Positions 25,806-33,442 of a DNA stretch of 64,000 nucleotides are shown here, piece by piece. The position numbers and the translations under genes were made by a program. The DNA lies in contig CAMVMF010000004.1 in NCBI GenBank assembly GCA_947168515.1, positions 42,073 through 106,072 of the forward strand. Reading direction: 5' to 3'. The notes under the pieces are model-generated. The model ran no database searches and had not been told where the DNA came from. It saw only the letters and a list, made by a program, of their open reading frames with translations. The DNA comes from an uncultured Bacteroidales bacterium (GTDB lineage Bacteria > Bacteroidota > Bacteroidia > Bacteroidales > P3). Positions within the stretch are counted from its first letter, which is position 1. Every line of letters begins with the position of its first letter.

Positions 25806-25876
25806 AGCATTCTCCTTTCTGATTTTTGAGGGTTAGACAATCGGGTTAATTATCAGACAAAATTTTCAACTATCAA

Positions 25877-26323
25877 TCAAAGTCCACGGCTGCTCACGAT
25901 GTCGCAAATGTGGAACCAAAAGAACCACGGTCGGTCGTCCCTTGGCATTTTGGCGTACTGCTGCCACTCGTTGTCGTAGTCGTGGAAACCGAATCGGTCG
26001 CCCAAGTCCTTGATGTCCTCTTCGCACATACAGGCAAGCCCGCAGTAGTCGAGCAGGACGTTCAGTTCATACCGCCCGCCTCTGTCGTAGAAGTGGATGG
26101 CGAAGATGTCTTTCATCGGCCACACAAGGTCGGAGAGCCGTCCCTCTTCCCTGGCTTTGGCGTTGAGAGCCGTCTTGTCGGGGTCGAGGAACATTTCACA
26201 ATTCTTGTTGCTATAGGAGCGTATCTCTACAGTCTTGCTGCCGCTCAATATCTCTTGGGCATGGGTCTTGTAGATGGTGAGGCTGTACGCCTCTTCTTTC
26301 TGTCCGTCGTATTCTATCTGCAT
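25877..26323 (-). CDS. ASCH/PUA-like domain protein
   Basis: 148 residues. LTIYKTHAQEILSGSKTVEIRSYS is the usual opening of an ASCH domain, a PUA-like fold thought to bind RNA or modified nucleotides; IFAIHFYDRGGRYEL follows. The end (RPWFFWFHICDIV) is aromatic-rich. The start at 26323 is preferred over 26347 because the -7 box TAATTTTG lies at 26345-26352. Phage ASCH proteins have been proposed to act on nucleic acid or to block host defence; nothing here tells which. Confidence 0.65.
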   Translation of the reverse strand: MQIEYDGQKEEAYSLTIYKTHAQEILSGSKTVEIRSYSNKNCEMFLDPDKTALNAKAREEGRLSDLVWPMKDIFAIHFYDRGGRYELNVLLDYCGLACMCEEDIKDLGDRFGFHDYDNEWQQYAKMPRDDRPWFFWFHICDIVSSRGL

Positions 26324-26344
26324 AGTGTCTCGGTTTTTTATTTG

Positions 26345-26352
26345 CAAAATTA
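26345..26352 (-). promoter_or_regulatory. -7 box of the ASCH gene
   Basis: TAATTTTG on the minus strand, 21 nt upstream of the preferred ATG. Confidence 0.45.
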
Positions 26353-26814
26353 CGAAATTTATTTGATATGTGCAAGATTTTCTTCAAGTTATGTCGCTTT
26401 TGGTTGCGGAGGTGTCCGATTTCTCTACACGCACGCGATTAGCTGTTGTGTTTGTCGGGTTTGGTGGAGTGGTCGGTGGTGCTGCGGTCGGGGTCGCACG
26501 CGCGGTGTTTTCTCTGTCTGTCGCCTGTTGCACGGGGTGAGTCGCCCTGCCTGTCTGTCGCTGCCCCTCGCCCTCGCCGTGGTTGTCTCTGACCTCGCCA
26601 CCCTGCCTGCGTAGCACTGGCGAAAATCCGAAAGGGAAAAACGACGGCGTGTCTGTCTGTTGTCATTTCTCGCGTGTCTGTCTGGCAGACATGCCGTCTT
26701 TTTTCTTTTTTTTTCTTTCTTTCATCTGACTCTGATTCTATATCTATATCTTTATCTGTTCAACAAGTGTTCAACAAGTGTTCAACAAGTGTTCAACAAG
26801 TGTTCAACAAGTGT
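26348..26814. other. Candidate origin region, no confident gene
   Basis: Between the ASCH promoter and the replication gene. The right part has five 11-bp iteron-like repeats (26757-26811) next to a long pyrimidine tract rich in T (about 26697-26756). The left part is GC-rich with two overlapping Arg/Thr/Pro-rich frames that look like chance. Confidence 0.55.
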
Positions 26815-26820
26815 TCAATA
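26757..26820. repeat. Iteron-like 11-bp repeats, five full copies and one partial
   Basis: TGTTCAACAAG is repeated exactly from 26757 to 26811, and a partial sixth copy ends at 26820. Each unit holds the palindrome TGTTCAACA. The array starts within the stop codon of the replication gene and borders a T-rich tract, the usual build of an iteron-type replication origin. Confidence 0.75.
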
Positions 26821-27393
26821 ATCTCCGTCTCTTTTGAGTTTTTGAACCCATCGTTTCAAAGATGCTCTCCAATATTTTATTACTGGTTTGTTGTCTTCAT
26901 CATAAAACCCAATAGTGTTGTTATAATCATACCATCGTTTTCCCACACTAACATCAATGTTATTTTTCTTACAGTACTCCTTCACTTCGTCTTCCGTTGG
27001 CACTTTCCACACGTCGGCTGTTTCATTTTTCCCTGCTCGTTTTGCCGCCGATACTCTACCTGCCACAGCTCGTTTCTCGGAAGTGGCCACCACATCATCC
27101 ATGTGTTTTTTCAATCGTGGCGAGTAGAAGAATTTAAAATCATTGTCAAATTCAAATAATCCATAATTTTGCACAACTTTTTCCACCAGCTCTTCATTTG
27201 AACCAATCTTGTATGCGATAGCCTTGTAATTGTCGGACAATTTGAAGTTTTCGGAAGTCGCAAGTAGTTCGAGAATCATAAAATATATGCCGTAGCCTGC
27301 TGCTCCCAAGTCTATCCTGAGATTGATGATTTTATCGTCATTTCGAGCCTCAACGTCATGTTTGAACCAGTACATTGCCATTAATTTGCCCAT
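26815..27393 (-). CDS. DUF4373/Lin1244-type replication protein
   Basis: 192 residues. The N-terminal 100 residues (YWFKHDVEARNDDKI, LGAAGYGIYFMILELLA, FYSPRLKKHMD) match the winged-helix domain found at the N-terminus of phage replication initiation or helicase-loader proteins. A linker (KRAVAGRVSAAKRAG) leads to a small C-terminal domain (DVWKVPTEDEVKEYC). The ATG overlaps the preceding stop (TGATGG). The TGA stop lies in the edge of an 11-bp repeat array. Most likely the origin-binding or loader protein of the element. Confidence 0.72.
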   Translation of the reverse strand: MGKLMAMYWFKHDVEARNDDKIINLRIDLGAAGYGIYFMILELLATSENFKLSDNYKAIAYKIGSNEELVEKVVQNYGLFEFDNDFKFFYSPRLKKHMDDVVATSEKRAVAGRVSAAKRAGKNETADVWKVPTEDEVKEYCKKNNIDVSVGKRWYDYNNTIGFYDEDNKPVIKYWRASLKRWVQKLKRDGDY

Positions 27394-27641
27394 CAGTCAC
27401 CTCCTTTCCGGCGATGTTCAAACAGCGGGCTCAACTCCTCGACCTCTGCCATGTGTTCACGGTAGTTCTCGGCGGTGATGCCTCGCCGTTTCAGCTCGTC
27501 AAGAAACGGCTGGTATTTGTCGTAGTCCTTGATGGTGATGAGAACCATCTCGTCACGTTTTTTCTTCGGTGTGCTGCCCCGCCTGGTCTTCCTCTTGGGC
27601 TTTGCCTTGTACGAGGTCGGTCTCTTGTTGTTTTTCTTCAT
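27393..27641 (-). CDS. Small basic protein of the replication operon
   Basis: 82 residues from the ATG at 27641, which overlaps the previous stop (ATGA). A strongly basic N-terminus (KKNNKRPTSYKAKPKRKTRR) and a helical acidic C-terminus (YDKYQPFLDELKRRG). Not recognised; the basic tail suggests nucleic-acid binding. Confidence 0.6.
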   Translation of the reverse strand: MKKNNKRPTSYKAKPKRKTRRGSTPKKKRDEMVLITIKDYDKYQPFLDELKRRGITAENYREHMAEVEELSPLFEHRRKGGD

Positions 27642-27865
27642 TGTTGTTGCTCCTTTCCGTTGTCTATCCAGTAGCGTTTGAAGTACCTGCCGTCCTCTGC
27701 CGTCCATTCGTCGAGGATTGGAACGCCGAGGTAGCGGAGACGGGATATTTGACACCCTACAGAGGTTATGCAAGTGCCGAGCTTTTCGCCAAGTTCCTGC
27801 ATCGTGTGTCTTCTGCCGTCGGATAGTGCCTCTATAACTCCGTCCTTCAATGGTGCCTTTCTCAC
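27638..27865 (-). CDS. Winged-helix protein B (GTG start)
   Basis: 75 residues. The GTG at 27865 overlaps the TGA of the preceding gene (GTGA), and the gene ends in an ATGA overlap with the next. The fold is a small winged helix: DGVIEALSDGRRHTMQEL, ISRLRYLGVPILDEW, RYFKRYWID. It is a tandem paralogue of 27862-28077. Confidence 0.7.
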   Translation of the reverse strand: MRKAPLKDGVIEALSDGRRHTMQELGEKLGTCITSVGCQISRLRYLGVPILDEWTAEDGRYFKRYWIDNGKEQQQ

Positions 27866-28077
27866 TGCTGGCTGATTAATGTATAAACTTTGTAACGCAC
27901 CCCCTGCGAGTTCACGCACCACTCGTCCACGATCTGTACGCCTTTGGCACGGAGGTGGCTGATTGATGTCCTTGCGTCCGATGTCTTGCAAAGGTCGTTC
28001 AGCTCGTAGTTGCTATGGGGCTTGCCGTCGGCGAGGATGGCGAGGATTGCCGCCTGTGTGGGTGCTTTCTGTTTCAT
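27862..28077 (-). CDS. Winged-helix protein A
   Basis: 71 residues. AILAILADGKPHSNYELNDL, SISHLRAKGVQIVDEW and GVRYKVYTL give a small winged helix of the kind found in phage and plasmid helix-turn-helix proteins. It shares the DEW and RYK-Y blocks with the next gene. The ATG at 28077 overlaps the previous stop (ATGA). Confidence 0.72.
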   Translation of the reverse strand: MKQKAPTQAAILAILADGKPHSNYELNDLCKTSDARTSISHLRAKGVQIVDEWCVNSQGVRYKVYTLISQQ

Positions 28078-28310
28078 ACGGCTGCTGGTTTGCGGGTTAT
28101 CTGACGGGCCTGCTCCTCGATTTCGCTTTGAGGGACGATACGTGCCGAGCCAATGATTTTGTTCAGTTCCGATTTCAGAAAGTAAAGTTTCTTCCCGAAA
28201 GGCTTGTATGCCGGAATAACTCTTTTGTGGGTGTACTGGTACATCTGCCCAGTTGTGATGCCGAGATATTGACAAGCAGCCTCAAATGTGATAAAATCTT
28301 CGTTGTTCAT
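28074..28310 (-). CDS. Excisionase-like MerR/HTH_17 protein
   Basis: 78 residues: FITFEAACQYLGITTGQMYQYTHKRVIPAYKPFGKKLYFLKSEL is a MerR-type helix-turn-helix of the excisionase class. The longer frame from 28403 crosses the -7 box TATTTTTG at 28343-28350, so the ATG at 28310 is chosen. It is first in a five-gene chain of overlapping stops and starts down to 26815, so it may also regulate that operon. Confidence 0.75.
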   Translation of the reverse strand: MNNEDFITFEAACQYLGITTGQMYQYTHKRVIPAYKPFGKKLYFLKSELNKIIGSARIVPQSEIEEQARQITRKPAAV

Positions 28311-28342
28311 TATACTGAATATTTTATTATGTTTTTCGGCTG

Positions 28343-28350
28343 CAAAAATA
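28343..28350 (-). promoter_or_regulatory. -7 box of the excisionase/replication operon
   Basis: TATTTTTG on the minus strand, 32 nt upstream of the excisionase start. Confidence 0.5.
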
Positions 28351-28421
28351 ATAAGAAAAAATCGGATTTTTTGCAAGAAGAATTTGATAAACTCGTTAGT
28401 CAAATAAAAAGTGTTTTAATT

Positions 28422-28499
28422 TGTCTGTTTTTGTTGTATTCTGTTGTTTTTGTTAAAAAGTTTAACTTTCCAAATAACAGAATACAACAAAAACAGACA
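28422..28499. repeat. Perfect 24-bp inverted repeat between xis and int
   Basis: The arm 28422-28445 is exactly the reverse complement of 28476-28499. The 30-nt spacer holds a second small hairpin (GTTAAA, AAG, TTTAAC). It overlaps the tail of the integrase terminator. Possible roles: regulator site, origin-type hairpin or strong bidirectional terminator. Confidence 0.85.
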
Positions 28500-28526
28500 C
28501 CCCACTTTCTATAATTTGGGGTGTCT
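28495..28526 (-). terminator. Integrase terminator
   Basis: AGACACCCCA and TGGGGTGTCT form a 10-bp stem with a 12-nt loop. On the minus strand it is followed by GTTTTTGTTG. About 40 nt past the integrase stop. Confidence 0.7.
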
Positions 28527-28564
28527 TTGGGTGTTTTTACAAAAAATTGGAGTGTCCGAGGGCG

Positions 28565-29740
28565 TTATTCCTCGATGCTGGGCAGGCTGTTCACAAGCTC
28601 CCTCTTGCGGTCGTCGAATACCTTGGTGTAAATCTGCGTGACCTTGGTGTCGGCGTGGCCCAGCAGCTCCGAGGTCGCCCGCAGGTCTTTGAGGTTGTAG
28701 TACGTGTTGGCACCAAAGGAGTGTCGGGCGCAATGCCACGTGATGTGCTTGTTGATTCCGGCACGGCTCACCCAGTGCTGGAGCGATTTGTTGCAAGCCA
28801 CGGGACTGCCGAGGTGGAAGACGAGACTGTCTGGCTCTCCTTTGCCTATCATCGCCAGCACGTCGGGACGCAGGGGTACGGTGTTGGTGCGCCTGGTTTT
28901 CTGCTGCTGGAACGTGAGGGTGCATTCCTCATAGTTGATGTTGCGGTACCGCAGCTCCTTGACATCGCAGAACCGCAGCCCTGTGAAGAGGGAGAGGATG
29001 AACGCACGCCGCACATCGTCACTCTGTCGGTCGAACTTGCATTGCAGGAGCCTGGTAATCTCGTCGGCGGTCAAAACGTCCTTCTTCAGTCGCCCTTCGT
29101 CCTCCACCTTTGCCGTGATGCCGTCGCATGGGTTGTCGAGGAACACGCCCTGCTTGGTGGCCGCTGTGATGATTTTCTTGAAACGCTTGTAGAGGGTCTT
29201 GGCTCCCTCGCCTCTGCAATCCTTCTCCAGTTGCTCCACGAATGCCTCCACAAGGTCGGGGGTGAGTTGGTCGGGGTGGATGCACTTCGAGAAGAGTGCG
29301 TAGCGTCTGCTGCCCTCGATGAACGAGCGGAACCGCTTCACGGAGAGCCGCAACACCCTCTCGTCAGCCTTGGAGTACTCGCCGATGTAGTCCTCAAACC
29401 ATTCGTAGAGGTTTATCTTGCTGCGGTCGGCGGCGAACATAAAGCCTCGGCTTTTCGACAGGAACTCCCTCTCCCTCGTTTCCCTCACCACCTTGGCGGT
29501 CTCCTTTGTCACTCGGTTGTGTTCGCTCTCGGCAGGGGTGAGGTGCTTTTTGTTCCACAACCATAGGTCGGTTTTCTCCTGCTTCCGTTGCTGGCGATAT
29601 GTCCTTTTTCCCTCCTCGTCCACTTCGATGGTGTTGCCGAGTATGTACACCAGCCGCAACTTCACAATCTCCCCACCGCGTGCTTCCCTCATCTCAACAT
29701 AAGGGTTTCCGCTGATTAAAATACTCTTACTCTTTGCCAT
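28565..29740 (-). CDS. int: Tyrosine site-specific integrase
   Basis: 391 residues with an arm-binding N-terminus, SAM-like core-binding domain (about 110-205) and catalytic domain. All catalytic residues are seen: Arg256 (TGLRFCDV), Lys281 region (QQKTRRTNTVPL), His336 and Arg339 (HCARHSFG), His362 (LGHADTKVT) and Tyr371 (IYTK). It is of the Bacteroidetes integrase type and lies next to the tRNA-Arg att site, transcribed away from it. It should integrate and excise the 15.6-kb element between the 22-bp repeats. The -7 box is at 29771-29778. Confidence 0.95.
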   Translation of the reverse strand: MAKSKSILISGNPYVEMREARGGEIVKLRLVYILGNTIEVDEEGKRTYRQQRKQEKTDLWLWNKKHLTPAESEHNRVTKETAKVVRETREREFLSKSRGFMFAADRSKINLYEWFEDYIGEYSKADERVLRLSVKRFRSFIEGSRRYALFSKCIHPDQLTPDLVEAFVEQLEKDCRGEGAKTLYKRFKKIITAATKQGVFLDNPCDGITAKVEDEGRLKKDVLTADEITRLLQCKFDRQSDDVRRAFILSLFTGLRFCDVKELRYRNINYEECTLTFQQQKTRRTNTVPLRPDVLAMIGKGEPDSLVFHLGSPVACNKSLQHWVSRAGINKHITWHCARHSFGANTYYNLKDLRATSELLGHADTKVTQIYTKVFDDRKRELVNSLPSIEE

Positions 29741-29770
29741 ATTATTTTATGATATCTTATTTTATTTTTG

Positions 29771-29778
29771 CAAAGATA
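29771..29778 (-). promoter_or_regulatory. -7 box of the integrase gene
   Basis: TATCTTTG on the minus strand, 30 nt upstream of the integrase ATG and 17 nt from the right arm-type repeat, so integrase could repress its own gene. Confidence 0.55.
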
Positions 29779-29794
29779 CATTTTATTTTTATTT

Positions 29795-29821
29795 TTGGGA
29801 AAGATTTGGGAAAGAATTTGA
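29795..29821. repeat. Integrase arm-type repeat, right
   Basis: Matches 14376-14402 at 24 of 27 positions in the same orientation, with two TGGGAAA boxes. Located between the integrase promoter and attR. Confidence 0.5.
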
Positions 29822-29929
29822 GTAAAAAATATAAAATAACAACAAATAAACTCAAATACCCCTTTGTTGGGTGATTATTCGTAAACACTTGGTTTATAGC
29901 AATATTATACTATGTTTCAGGCAATAAAA

Positions 29930-29947
29930 AAGGAGGTCGTTTGACCT
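29930..29947 (-). terminator. Terminator of tRNA-Arg supplied by the element
   Basis: GGAGGTC and GACCTCC form a 7-bp stem with a 4-nt loop. On the minus strand it is followed by TTTTTTATT. It begins directly after the att repeat, inside the element. Confidence 0.75.
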
Positions 29948-29969
29948 CCGTTTTGTACCCCCTGGGGGA
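29948..29969. repeat. attR: 22-bp repeat inside tRNA-Arg
   Basis: Identical to 14317-14338. It covers the end of the T loop, the 3' half of the T stem and the 3' acceptor strand of tRNA-Arg, plus a few bases beyond. Confidence 0.85.
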
Positions 29970-30026
29970 ATCGAACCCTCATTTAAAGTTTAGGAAACTT
30001 CCGTTCTATCCGTTGAACTAAGGAGG
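29955..30026 (-). tRNA. tRNA-Arg (anticodon CCT)
   Basis: A 72-nt cloverleaf on the minus strand: acceptor GCCTCCT with AGGGGGT, D stem GTTC with GAAC, anticodon loop TTCCTAA (anticodon CCT, reading AGG) and T loop TTCGATT. CCA is not encoded. The T stem GAGGG/CCCCC has one A-C mismatch. It lies 47 nt after infB and could be read from that operon; a small hairpin (TTGTCG/CGACAA, 30034-30051) separates them. Confidence 0.9.
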
Positions 30027-30073
30027 CAACCTTTGTCGAATTAACGACAATTGTTATGTTTTATTGTTTAATC

Positions 30074-33000
30074 TTACAATTTTCGTTTGATTTCGATAAT
30101 CTCATAGGCCTCAACGATGTCGCCAACCTTGATATCATTGAAATTCTCGATGCTCAGGCCGCAGTCCTGACCGCTGAAGACCTCCTTGACATCGTCTTTA
30201 AAACGCTTGAGAGAAGCCAACTTGCCAGTGTACACGACAATACCGTCGCGGATAATACGGACATTGTGCTGACGGGTGATTTTGCCATCTAAGCACATAC
30301 AGCCTGCAATGGTGCCAACCTTGCTGATCTTGAAGGTTTCGCGTATCTCGAGGTTAGCAACAATCTTTTCCTGTGTTTCAGGAGACAACATACCTTCGAT
30401 AGCGTCTTTTAGTTCGTTGATGGCATCGTAGATAATGCTGTAGAGGCGGATGTCTATGTGCTCGGTTTCAGCCATCTTACGGGCACCCACGGAAGGACGT
30501 ACTTGGAAGCCGATGATGATAGCATCGGAGGACATGGCCAACATGATGTCGCTCTCGGTTATCTGGCCCACAGCCTTATGGATAACATTGACTTGTACCT
30601 CATCGGTGGAAAGCTTCAACAAGGAGTCCGAAAGGGCTTCCACAGAACCGTCCACATCGCCCTTAACAATGATGTTCAGCTCCTTGAAGTTGCCTAAAGC
30701 AATACGGCGGCCAATCTCGTCCAGGGTGAGGTGCGTCTGGGTACGGAGACCTTGCTCACGCTGCAGTTGAGTACGTTTGGCTGCAATGTCTTTGGCTTCT
30801 TTCTCGTCCTCTGTGACGTTGAAAGTATCACCGGCCTGACAAGCTCCAGTAAGACCCAGCAACAGCACAGGCTGCGAAGGACCTGCACTCATGACTTCTT
30901 GGTTTCGCTCGTTGTACATTGCACGCACACGGCCACTGATGGCTCCTGCCACTATGGGGTCGCCCTTGTGCAGGGTTCCGTTTTCAACCAACAGTTTGGC
31001 CACATAGCCGCGACCTTTGTCCAACGAACTTTCCAGCACCGTGCCTTTGGCTCGTTTATTGGGATTGCCCTTCAGCTCCATAATGTCGGCCTGCAGAATG
31101 ACTTTCTCCAACAGCTCCTCCACGTTGATACCTTTCTTAGCACTGATATCCTGGCTCTGGTATTTACCACCCCATTCCTCTACGAGCAGATTCATATTGG
31201 CCAACTCGGTCTTGATACGGTCGGGGTCGGCTCCGGGTTTATCAATCTTGTTGATGGCGAATATAATGGGGACACCCGCGGCTTGAGCATGGTTGATGGC
31301 TTCAATGGTCTGAGGCATGATTTTGTCATCAGCCGCAATAACGATGATGGCAATATCGGTGACTTTGGCACCTCTGGCTCGCATGGCGGTGAAAGCTTCA
31401 TGGCCGGGGGTGTCGAGGAAAGTAATCTTGCGTCCTTCGGCAGTAGTGACTTCGTAGGCACCAATGTGCTGAGTAATACCACCAGCCTCTCCGGCAATGA
31501 CATTGGTCTTGCGTATATAGTCGAGCAGGGAGGTCTTACCATGGTCCACATGGCCCATGACGGTGACGATGGGGTTGCGGATAATGAGATCTTCGGGTTT
31601 GTCTTCCTCTTCTATCTTGTTCAGCTCGTCAATGACATCGGCACTGGCAAAACTGATCTCGAAACCAAATTCATCGGCAATGAGCTTGATGGTCTCGGCG
31701 TCGAGGCGCTGGTTGATGCTGACGAAGATACCCACCTGCATACAGGTGCTGATAATTTGGGTAACCGGCACATTCATCATCGTGGCCAGCTCGTTGGCGG
31801 TGACGAACTCTGTCACACGCAACGTCTTCTGGCTTTCCATCTGGTTCAGTTGTTCCTCTTCGATACGCTGATGGACTTTCTGACGTTTTTCGCGGTTGTG
31901 CTTGGATGTTTTGGACTTGCCCATAGGGCTCAGACGGGCTAGGGTGTCACGAATCTGCTTCTCAATTTCGGTGTCGTCAATTTCCACTTTCTGGGCTTTC
32001 TTTTCAGCCTTTTTCTTGCTGCCCTTACTTGAGTTGCGGTCATTGTTCTTATCGCTCTTGGCATCGTTGCCGCGGTTGTTTTTCTGGGCATTGCCACCCT
32101 TGCCACTACCGCTGTTGGCACCACCGCCATTGCTGTTTGAAACAGAAACCACCTTGTCGGTTTGGTCGCTGTTGTCGCTGACCTTTACGGCAGCTTTATT
32201 CTTGATGCGTTTGCGTTTCTTCTTCTCGGCTGCAGAAGGCTTAGGCTTATCGAACTGACTCAAGTCAATTTTGCCAACCACCGTGGTACCTTCCAGCTTC
32301 TGATACTGGGTTTCGATAAATTCAGGTTCGGGTTTTGCTGGGGCGGCAGGCTTCTCAGCAGGCTTTGTCTGGGTAGGATTTGCTGGTTGGGCCTTCTCCG
32401 CCATGGGTGCGGATTTAGCATTGGGGTCTTCCTTAGGCTCGGGTGCAGGCTTGGCTTCGGCAGCCTTTTTCTGTCCCTTGGGTTCCTCTGCCTGTTTTGA
32501 TTCCTTGGGCTCTGAGGCTTTCTTCTCGGCTTTCGACTTCTTCTTTTTGTCGGGACGGACCTTGCTATTGATAGCGTCTAAATCTATCTTGTTGATGATG
32601 TTAAGACCGCCTATCTGAGTGGGTTCAAAAGCGGGTTTCTCTTCCACTGGAGCCGGCTCTACAGGTGTTTCAACCTTAGATTCGGGCTCAGCCTTGGTCT
32701 CTGGTTCTACCTGATCGGCAGAGACGGGTTCGGGCGCCTCTTCAGTAACATCTTCGACAGGTTTGTCTTCAACATCCGGGACCTCGACTGGTGCAGGGGC
32801 TTCGGGGGCTTTGGGCTCGACGGGAGTGGCGGCAGGTTCGACGGGCTTGCTACCCTTGTTGTCCATACTGGAAGAGGTATTATAGTTCTTGATGATAACC
32901 TCCTCATTGTCTTCTTTGGTCTCTTCGGGACCAGCCTCAATGACGACATTGTTGCCACTAGGCGTTATCTCAATCTTGTCGGCTTGTTCTTTTACTGCAC

Positions 33001-33175
33001 GCTCGGCTTGGAAGGCAGCTTCCACCAACTCATACTGCTCGTCGGTCAGACGGGTGTTGGGGTTGGTCTCTACCTGATGGCCTTTCTTGGCTAGAAATTC
33101 CACTAAAGTGGAAATGCCGACATTCAGTTCTGTCGCCGCTTTTTTTAGTCTGATACCTTTTTTTTCTTCTGCCAT
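30074..33175 (-). CDS. infB: Translation initiation factor IF-2
   Basis: 1,033 residues. An IF2_N helix bundle ([23 protein letters not shown]) at the start, then about 400 residues of Pro/Glu/Lys-rich low-complexity linker as in other Bacteroidales, then the GTPase domain with [17 protein letters not shown] and NKIDK, followed by domains II-IV. It brings initiator tRNA to the 30S subunit. Last gene of rimP-nusA-infB. A 267-nt leader with two hairpins separates it from nusA. Confidence 0.97.
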   Translation of the reverse strand: MAEEKKGIRLKKAATELNVGISTLVEFLAKKGHQVETNPNTRLTDEQYELVEAAFQAERAVKEQADKIEITPSGNNVVIEAGPEETKEDNEEVIIKNYNTSSSMDNKGSKPVEPAATPVEPKAPEAPAPVEVPDVEDKPVEDVTEEAPEPVSADQVEPETKAEPESKVETPVEPAPVEEKPAFEPTQIGGLNIINKIDLDAINSKVRPDKKKKSKAEKKASEPKESKQAEEPKGQKKAAEAKPAPEPKEDPNAKSAPMAEKAQPANPTQTKPAEKPAAPAKPEPEFIETQYQKLEGTTVVGKIDLSQFDKPKPSAAEKKKRKRIKNKAAVKVSDNSDQTDKVVSVSNSNGGGANSGSGKGGNAQKNNRGNDAKSDKNNDRNSSKGSKKKAEKKAQKVEIDDTEIEKQIRDTLARLSPMGKSKTSKHNREKRQKVHQRIEEEQLNQMESQKTLRVTEFVTANELATMMNVPVTQIISTCMQVGIFVSINQRLDAETIKLIADEFGFEISFASADVIDELNKIEEEDKPEDLIIRNPIVTVMGHVDHGKTSLLDYIRKTNVIAGEAGGITQHIGAYEVTTAEGRKITFLDTPGHEAFTAMRARGAKVTDIAIIVIAADDKIMPQTIEAINHAQAAGVPIIFAINKIDKPGADPDRIKTELANMNLLVEEWGGKYQSQDISAKKGINVEELLEKVILQADIMELKGNPNKRAKGTVLESSLDKGRGYVAKLLVENGTLHKGDPIVAGAISGRVRAMYNERNQEVMSAGPSQPVLLLGLTGACQAGDTFNVTEDEKEAKDIAAKRTQLQREQGLRTQTHLTLDEIGRRIALGNFKELNIIVKGDVDGSVEALSDSLLKLSTDEVQVNVIHKAVGQITESDIMLAMSSDAIIIGFQVRPSVGARKMAETEHIDIRLYSIIYDAINELKDAIEGMLSPETQEKIVANLEIRETFKISKVGTIAGCMCLDGKITRQHNVRIIRDGIVVYTGKLASLKRFKDDVKEVFSGQDCGLSIENFNDIKVGDIVEAYEIIEIKRKL

Positions 33176-33348
33176 TTTACACTCCTTTTTTATTGTTCAA
33201 CTTTTAAATGAGATTAATGAAAGCTACCGTTGTCAAATGCCGGATTCTGCCTTTTTCTCATCTCATGAGCTTATTCTCTTTTTATCAGCATTAATGCTTG
33301 CGCCTGCCTCCTTTGGGCTTGTGGCGATTCTTTCTTTTTTCTGCGGCT

Positions 33349-33420
33349 ATCGTTAGTCCTCGATGGTTACTAACGATTATTCTATTGTGGATAGAACATG
33401 AGAGCTGCCGCGTCTCTCAT
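33349..33420 (-). promoter_or_regulatory. Hairpins in the nusA-infB gap
   Basis: Two stems: 33349-33357 with 33369-33377 (ATCGTTAGT/ACTAACGAT, 9 bp) and 33398-33404 with 33414-33420 (ATGAGAG/CTCTCAT, 7 bp). Neither is followed by a T-run on the minus strand, so they may be RNA processing or leader structures rather than terminators. Confidence 0.45.
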
Positions 33421-33442
33421 CAGTCAAAAACGTTGGGATTCC

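Larger units (their letters stand above)
14317..29969. mobile_element. 15.6-kb tRNA-Arg-integrated element, phage-satellite-like
   Basis: The element lies between perfect 22-bp repeats at 14317-14338 and 29948-29969. A tyrosine integrase is next to the tRNA end, followed by an excisionase-like gene, a coupled replication operon, iteron-like repeats, an ASCH protein, a PAPS reductase/ParB pair, a small-terminase-like protein, an orphan tape-measure protein, HigBA, two regulators and an amidoligase module. Almost all genes are on the minus strand. I see no large terminase, portal, capsid, tail-fibre, lysis, relaxase or conjugation gene. That pattern fits a phage satellite more than a prophage or conjugative element, but a prophage with a large deletion between the small terminase and tape-measure genes would also explain it. 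Confidence 0.75.

Noticed and set aside
26384..26666. Two overlapping frames of about 75 codons
   Set aside because: Arg/Thr/Pro-rich, overlapping each other, no promoter at a suitable place and no family pattern.
26757..26820. CRISPR or coding repeat
   Set aside because: 11-bp units without spacers, outside the coding frame; better explained as iterons.
14317..29969. Integrative conjugative or mobilisable element
   Set aside because: No relaxase, coupling protein, or tra gene is visible; phage-type genes dominate.
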